A DNA stretch of 41,522 bases from Paramecium octaurelia (lineage: Eukaryota > Ciliophora > Oligohymenophorea > Peniculida > Parameciidae), in the NCBI GenBank assembly GCA_905182995.1, contig CAJJDP010000172.1, positions 72,922 through 114,443 of the forward strand, in the 5' to 3' direction. Shown here one piece after another: positions 35,118 through 41,522 of the stretch. Each line of letters opens with the position of its first letter. Positions within the stretch are counted from its first letter, which is position 1. Position numbers and translations under genes: made by a program. A model generated the notes under the pieces. That model was not told the DNA's origin. It saw nothing but the letters and a program-made list of their open reading frames with translations, and searched no databases.

Positions 35118-35165
35118 AATGATGAAATTAATCATTGTAATAATGATGAAATTAATCATTGTAAT
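35118..35165 (+). repeat. Two tandem copies of a 24-nt unit with internal inverted repeat
   Basis: AATGATGAAATTAATCATTG is the start of the 24-nt unit (ending TAAT), present at 35118-35141 and again at 35142-35165. Within each unit AATGAT and ATCATT are inverted copies, so each could form a small hairpin. It lies about 400 bases upstream of the large membrane-protein gene. Confidence 0.85.
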
Positions 35166-35562
35166 TAATACAAAGATTTCAAACTTCACAAATTAATTGA
35201 AAGATGATCAAAACTAACTAAAAATTGAGATCAGTCGATGTATTTATTATTAGTAGATAAAAAATAAGCGTGCTTCCGTGCGGATAAGTCCAACATTTCT
35301 TTCTAAAATTGATAATCAAAATAAAATGATATCATAATTTTATTTTTTGCTATTCAAACTTGAATTTCAGTTTAACTATGAATATTTCCTTCATATTTAA
35401 TTTAATCAATAAAATAAGTTTGAGAAAAAAAAAGAATTACCTTTATTCCATCACTCGAGTAAAATAATACTGTATTTCAAATTTTGTTAATTTTTTGTAA
35501 TTCTAGCAATTATTATATTAAATTCTCGAAAATGAATGATAATAATTTATTAATAAATTTAC
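35166..35562 (+). other. Region upstream of the large membrane-protein gene
   Basis: AT-rich with no coding frame. It should contain the promoter and 5' UTR of the gene starting at 35563. An in-frame ATG at 35536 would add nine residues to that protein. Confidence 0.5.
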
Positions 35563-38500
35563 ATGCTAATAATCATTTTATTATTCAATCCAACCTGGGC
35601 TAAACTCAATTTTTTAAATCTAAATTAAGAGATTTCATTGTACCCAACAGAAGGAGAATTTTATGAGTATAAATTAGATGGTAGTTTAATATGCAAAATC
35701 AATCCTTAAGTTCCATTTATAAAAGTAGTGAATGTATTCGAAGAAATATACCATACATAAGGGAATTGTAAATATTCATAAAGTAATTATAGAATTTAGA
35801 TCAATTTCATCCAATAATACACATTTTGTTGGTTTGTCAAATGAAAATGAAATCATTATGTATGAATGGAAGAATTAGATAATGAATTAAATTGGGGAAT
35901 CTGTGACAATCAATTCTATATTTAAATGCTTTAACATTAATTTGTCTTAAAGATTTTCAATCTTGATAGATTGTTATTAGAATAATGAATTCATTTTAAT
36001 TCAATTAAAAGATACATAATCAACAATTGCGTATTCGATGTAATCATCTATACCTACTTCAACAAAAATGTATTCAATTATTAATGGAACAAATCATTTT
36101 ATAGTCTATGGCTAATTTTTTGAGAATTATTCGATGTTATCACTAATATCATCATCTTTTATAAACTAAAGTAACATAAATAACTAATTTGTCGATTTTG
36201 ATATCCCAATTACAATAAGCCCTAACATTTATGCAATTACTTCTTCAGAATTACTTTAAATATCCATATCTTCAGATTCTCAGTTTTATAAAAAATCCAA
36301 TTTTACATCCTCTTTTTATTTGTTTAATTTTACTTTTGTTAATGCTTATTACAATTTAAGGAGTTATAATTAATGTGATCAAATAATACTATCTTCAGAA
36401 TATCAGATAGCTTTTCTACGAGGATGTGAAAGTTTAATAATTTTAAAGCATAGGGAGTATTTTTAAGAAACAGTGAAAGTTTTCTAAAACAACTTATTTA
36501 TATTATATTAATAATAAAATAAAATATCAGTTTAAGAAAAATGGACATTTTAACACCTTGCAAATAATCGAAATCATTTACCTAATTCCCTATTATATTT
36601 CAATTCTGATAATGAATTATTCTCATTTAATTCTCATATTATAGTTTAGACAATTTAATTTAGTTCTTTATAAGTTAACTTAACGAATTTTAATGTTACA
36701 GGGAGTAATTATACCTTTTCATTTATTTGCTAAAAACAATTTTATCTTCAAACAATTGATGATTAAAAATTTTTTATCTCTTCTTAAAATTATCTTTAAG
36801 TATTATCCTAGAATGATACAAATGTATATGTAATGTTTAATTAAGATTTTCCATAAGATCAAACTTTATTGGGCAATTCACTTACACAAAATTTTTCAAG
36901 CTTTTCAGGATAATTATTACAATATAAACTAAATCCAGATGGAATACCTTTAAATTTTATATAAATGACCTCAAAAAAATTTGTAGATATTTAAAAGAGT
37001 TATCAATTAGTATAATTATTGCAATAATATGAAGAATACGTTATTTATTTAATCGGATATAGTAATTATTCAATTGATGTTTTGCTATGTATTTCTGAAT
37101 ATTTATAAATATACCCCAATTGCATTTTATCTAATTCAATTCAAATTTCTGTTAATGCAAGTTCTTTATAAGTTGCCTAAAGCATTAATACATAAATGAT
37201 TATAATTGGACTCAATAGTAATTATACAATCTATTTATTTTAATACTTACTTTCGAACCATAAAATTATTAGTTTTTCAAATTAGACTTTTGAAAAATAA
37301 TTCTTAGATTTTGTAGTAACATCTAATAGTATTATAATTCTGATTTCCAATCAAGAAATTGAAATAATGACATTGAATTTTACAAATACTTTTTCTTTAA
37401 ATGAAACCTCAATAAATAGACTTTTCAACAATATTCATTTCAATCCAATATAAATAGTTGTGAATGCAGAATTAGTGGCAGCTGTCTTATATATCAACAA
37501 TATTAATGAAGTCATTATAATATTAATTGATTAATATAGTTTTCCAATACCAGTTTCCTTAATACATGTTAATTTCGCTATCAAATAGGTAAATTTAATT
37601 TATGATCAATTAATTCTATCATATGAATGTAATAATGATCAAGATATTTGCTTTTAAGTTTGGAATGTGTAAAATTTACAGAAATATTATTATGTAAAGA
37701 ATCTATATAGTCTAAATAGTGATAATATAGTAAATATTTAATCTGATAACCTGTTCTTATATATTACTTTTAGCAATTACACAGTTTATGTTTATAACCC
37801 TTAGTTACCTTATCACATGAGTTTATACTATAAATTAGAATTTTAATCACCGATTTAATGCTCTATGGCGCTTATAAATTCATACAGCATTAGCCATTTT
37901 ATCAAATCAATAATGATTCTTCATTCAAACAATTCTATTTAAGAACTTTAGAGTTAATAGGAATTTGAGTTGTCATAGACAGATTAAAATTAAACTTTAA
38001 ACTATTCAAAATTTTACCCAACATTTATTTATAATTATAATGTAACTTCAGCATTAAATGAGAATACCTATTAATAGACTCCTAATTAAAGTATTACTTT
38101 AAATTCAAATTTCACAGTATTTTAATATTATTAACATTATTCTGTCAATTTAAGTTCAGATAATATAATTCCTGAGTTAAAGAGTTTCTCATATCCAATG
38201 AATTTAATTCTTGATAGATAAGTGCAATTTTGTATTTTAGAAACTAATAACCAAACCAATAATTTAAACCGATATTGCGTTATTACTGATAATAGTGGTA
38301 CTAACGAAATGAGCATTAAGAATTTCAACAATTTTACCTTAATTACTTCAATAAATAATTAATTCTTTGCTTTACAGAATAACTTTTTCATTTAAACTTT
38401 CAATAATACCTTAAAGTTTGTAATGGTTGTGAACTATTCAAATTTAAATTAGATAATTTGCCTAAAATCAACATCATCTAATTACACATTATATTCAATT

Positions 38501-39610
38501 TGTTAAAATAGCACTTCATAATATCTGCTTAACTTTACTTTCGATTAGGATAATAAAGTAGAACTAAGTAACACAATCTAACTTTTCTAACAGTTTTAGA
38601 GTATTTCTAAAATGAGCACCATTTTGAACTAAATTTTTATTCTAGGTAGCTTTAATAATGAATAATAATCCTTGTACTGGTTTAACTAATCTAGCAACAT
38701 GTTTTAATCTTTATCTTATTTCCCTTGTACAGATTTCTCGCTTTCGTAAATGCAATTAATAAAAGGAAATTAATTAAACTCAGTAATTATTTTCTATATA
38801 TTCAATTAATAACCATCTTATAAAATAATGTCTATTAAAAATGAAAAAATCAAATTTTATAACGAAGTATTTGTTTAAATTGATATTTGCTAAAAGTAAT
38901 AAACCTGTTAAGCTATGTTTATGAATTATACATCAGTTCTAATTATTTCATCGACCAATAAATTTTTATTATTTATTGTGAGTGATACATAATATAGTTA
39001 TATTTCAAGCACAAAAATAAATCTAGAAGAAATTTTGAAAATTCACAATTAAAAAAAGATCTAATAAAAAGCTATTTTAATAAGAACTATTCCAAATTAT
39101 GGGAATTTAATCAATACTGGTAATTCTTTTTATTAAAATGGAATTTTGGCTCAGCAATTTCAATATTCAAACTAAAATTAATATATAGTTGGAATTTATT
39201 CTTTGAATAATCTGTTAAATGAAAACTTAATAGAACCCATTTTGATGTAAGGTTCATTTATTACTTCAATATCTGATTATGCAATAATTTTTGATTAATA
39301 ATAAAATCAAGGAACAATTCTATACATTTCTGGCTCAGAGATTTGGAGTTGCGCAATAGGTACTTCGAATTTGACATGTCTTGCTAATTCACGAGAAGAT
39401 TATATGAACATTTTTATCAACTGCAGAAACCAATTTTCATCTGGCTTTTACAACATTTAATTTAATCTGCCTCCAAAGTTTCATTTTGACTTCGGTCCAT
39501 CTGCCTATATTCTATTTTTGATTACTCTAATATTGCTATTATGTTTTGTCCTTAAAGTTAAATACAAGACAAGAAATTTTAGGTATATCAATTCAGAAGT
39601 TGAATTATGA
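35563..39610 (+). CDS. Large secreted-type single-pass membrane protein, 1340 aa
   Basis: ATG 35563, TGA 39608-39610. Removing one 25-nt intron gives 1341 codons with stop and no other TGA, far beyond chance in this DNA. The N-terminus MLIIILLFNPTWA is a compact signal peptide with likely cleavage after the Ala. The body is rich in Asn, Ser, Thr, Gln, Ile, Phe and Tyr, with many N-x-S/T sites and scattered Cys, as in an extracellular glycoprotein. Near the C-terminus (about residues 1305-1322) lies one membrane helix (AYILFLITLILLLCF) followed by a basic 18-residue tail (KVKYKTRNFR...). Predicted orientation: large outside part, short cytoplasmic tail. No known domain was recognised, so the role is unknown. 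The start at 35536 (nine residues longer) would bury the signal peptide slightly. The gene model is firm. Confidence 0.88.
35768..35792 (+). other. 25-nt intron of the large membrane-protein gene
   Basis: Starts GTAAATATTC, ends AATTATAG. Splicing joins ...YHTQGN through a Gln codon (T + AA) to FRSISSNN and restores the frame. Unspliced, the first exon runs into a TGA about 75 bases later. GTA...TAG ends and size fit Paramecium introns. Confidence 0.85.
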
Positions 39611-40426
39611 TAGTAAAGAATTGAATATTCAATAAATTAAATATATTATAATTTGATTAGTTATTATCCTTAGTTTGCTTTCGGAAGAGATTAATTCCCT
39701 TCCAGATTTGATTTGCACAAGTATTCTTTTTATGATTTGAGGATTCACTTTCTTTAATTTCTTGTTTCTATAGAAATTTGTTATTTTCTGGTTTTGGTTT
39801 AAATATTAATTAATTCATAATCTAATTTACTTATATTTCTTCAAATATCAATTCATATTAACCAGAAATCAAATAGGAGGTAAAATCTCTAAATATAGTC
39901 TGAGGATTAAGCATTTTCTTACCCAACCTTCTTGGTAGATAGCAAAATAATAGTATCAGAGATTGGTAATTCAGGCAAATATGGAAAAGATTATGTATTG
40001 ATTGCTAATCAACTTACTGCTTTGACGGTATTTACTAATAATATCAAAATTTTGATTCTCATTAAGACAAGAAACAAAATCCAAAAATAATTAAAAATGA
40101 TAATTTCTGAAAAAAAAGCACTCATAAAGTAATCCTGTAAAATCCTGATGAGTATTTAGAAATGTGTAATAATAGGGATTGGATACATAAGTGTTAAATC
40201 TGTATATTGTTAAGTGTTTAAAAACAACCTCTAAATACAAAGATGGTTGTAAATTTAATGTTAAGTAATTTTAAAAGATTTTCAAATATACAAAAAATTT
40301 AACAATGGGATCTTCTTTATAAATTCATCAATATTAGAGATGAAAATTATTAATAATAATGTGAGGTTTGAAAAATAAAGAAAAAAACTATATTCTAAAA
40401 ATGAGTCGATGAAGGTGGAATTGTGA
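39611..40426 (+). other. 271-codon TGA-free extension in frame after the stop
   Basis: Directly after the TGA of the large gene the same frame continues TAG-TAA and stays open to TGA 40424-40426. The first half is protein-like, with hydrophobic stretches (IHFLQFLVSIEICYFLVL; NLLIFLQI) and a region EIGNSGKYGKDYVLIANQ at about 39960-40010; the later part is lower in complexity. It could be a former C-terminal part cut off by a new TGA, a readthrough extension, or a chance opening (roughly a one-percent event at the background TGA rate I estimate). The opposite strand is less open. Confidence 0.35.
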
Positions 40427-41522
40427 GAAGATATAAAAAAGGCAAATGTAACCATAAGTTACAAGATTCTAGTTTCAACTTTAGGAGGTCAGAATTTACC
40501 AATTTCAGTTATAATTTTGTTGGTTGAAAAGGCTTGATTTCTCCAGCTTCATGATTGATATCAAGAAATTTTACTTACTGATTGTTAAAATTCTTAGAAC
40601 ATGTTTGGGCTCAATGAAGAGAAGAACATTTAGGACTCCAATGCTGAACTACATTTTCTTTAGTTGAGATTTTTTTTAAACTTGTCTCAGAAATGACTTT
40701 AAATATTAATCTTATAAATTTTCTGAGCCTTACATTAAACAGTCATTTAGATCGAAATCTGTTCTTCAGAAGCTCTGAGTCAATACTAAAATTAATAGAA
40801 ATTTGGTTGAAATTCTTAATATAATTTATTTATTTATACATTAGTCCTTTAAGATATTGATCTTTAATTCTCTACTTACAAGAGCTTTAACCTAATTTAG
40901 AAACCAGCAATCTTATTTTTTACTAATTAATTGTTGCGATAACATTTATTGATAAGCTGAAATTTAATTACAATTATCCATAAGTGCATATTTGATATTT
41001 ATGAATTCTAAATAACCAAAAATTTAATTCACTTTGTTTTTCGCACTTTTTAATAATATAGGAATTTTTCTATATATTTCAAAATATTACACATTGTTGT
41101 TCATGAGCAGTACAGTATCAAAATAGGGCAAAATTCTTCTGGTTATATATTTACTTTACAATGCCTAATTGATTCTCTTTAAAATATTTCCATCACCCAG
41201 TTCGCTGTTTTGATCTCCTAGCTTTTATTCAAACGCAGAAAAATCACTAGAAAAAAATAGTAATTAAATTTTCAGAACCTAATTTATTCATTCTATTTAA
41301 TTAAAGAGTATATTTTTATTATATGTAGAGTTCTCATTTTGTAATTTATAAATTCCCCTAATTTATTATCGTTTTATTAAACACATTTAATTAAACTTGA
41401 ATTGAATAATTATTAAAAAGAGATTTTATATTATCATGTTTACAACCTTTACAATTGAAATTTGAGCTCCTAGAGGCTACTTAGCATTTGATATTATTAT
41501 ATATCTTAGAAAGATTAGCAGA
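40427..41522. other. AT-rich terminal region, no gene supported
   Basis: Only short open frames on both strands, without motifs; a reverse frame near 40510-40690 is open for about 60 codons. No telomeric repeat is present at the window end. Confidence 0.4.

Noticed and set aside
38137..38331. 64-codon reverse frame
   Set aside because: Lies inside the 1340-codon membrane-protein gene on the opposite strand.
1..41522. CRISPR arrays, bacterial operons, ribosome binding sites
   Set aside because: No spaced short repeats and no prokaryotic signals; the sequence is ciliate nuclear DNA.

Overview
The window is AT-rich ciliate nuclear DNA. Long, domain-bearing reading frames appear only if TAA and TAG are read as glutamine and TGA is the sole stop (genetic code 6). 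Genes are interrupted by very small GT...AG introns (35, 22, 26 and 25 nt inferred here). Together these point to Paramecium or a close relative. With the standard code almost every real gene is invisible. Gene density is low for a Paramecium macronuclear chromosome and there are many decayed coding stretches, so germline (micronuclear) or subtelomeric sequence is plausible. That last point is inference; I saw no telomeric repeats.

Layout. (1) 1-1817: 5'-truncated gene for a zinc-finger/coiled-coil/TLDc protein with one frameshift. (2) 2537-8522: remnants of a broken multi-segment protein, split by a tandem duplication of a second TLDc gene. The first copy (3631-4970) is intact; the second (5888-6830) is degenerate and has lost most of the TLDc domain. 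(3) 8523-16993: AT-rich spacer alternating with decayed, relatively GC-rich coding blocks (10.3-12.0 kb, 13.8-16.2 kb, and a reverse one at 11.9-12.8 kb), none identifiable. (4) 17.0-26.7 kb: three tandem direct repeats separated by single N's, around one complete reverse-strand gene (22836-25115). It encodes a 743-residue RBR-like (RING1-IBR-RING2) protein with two copies of the same N-terminal zinc module seen in the TLDc proteins. (5) 26.7-35.5 kb: mostly non-coding or decayed sequence, including a broken paralogue fragment at 28393-28776 and a fourth N-separated repeat. (6) 35563-39610: a large intact gene for a secreted-type, single-pass membrane protein of 1340 residues, followed in frame by a further 271-codon TGA-free stretch.

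Assembly warning. At four of the five single-N positions (18915, 21271, 25271, 32515) the sequence before the N is repeated, identically or almost so, after it, over 1.3-2.0 kb. This is how unmerged overlapping contig ends look. Collapsing them gives about 35.3 kb of unique sequence and a single RBR gene; the extra 5' and 3' RBR fragments are probably artefacts. The first N (4981) is different, because its two flanking copies are clearly diverged.

Functional theme: a C-x2-H-x(20-21)-C-x2-C module followed by coiled coil recurs with two unrelated C-terminal domains, TLDc and RBR. In the RBR protein the position of the catalytic RING2 cysteine is serine. All translations, repeat comparisons and boundaries were done by eye.
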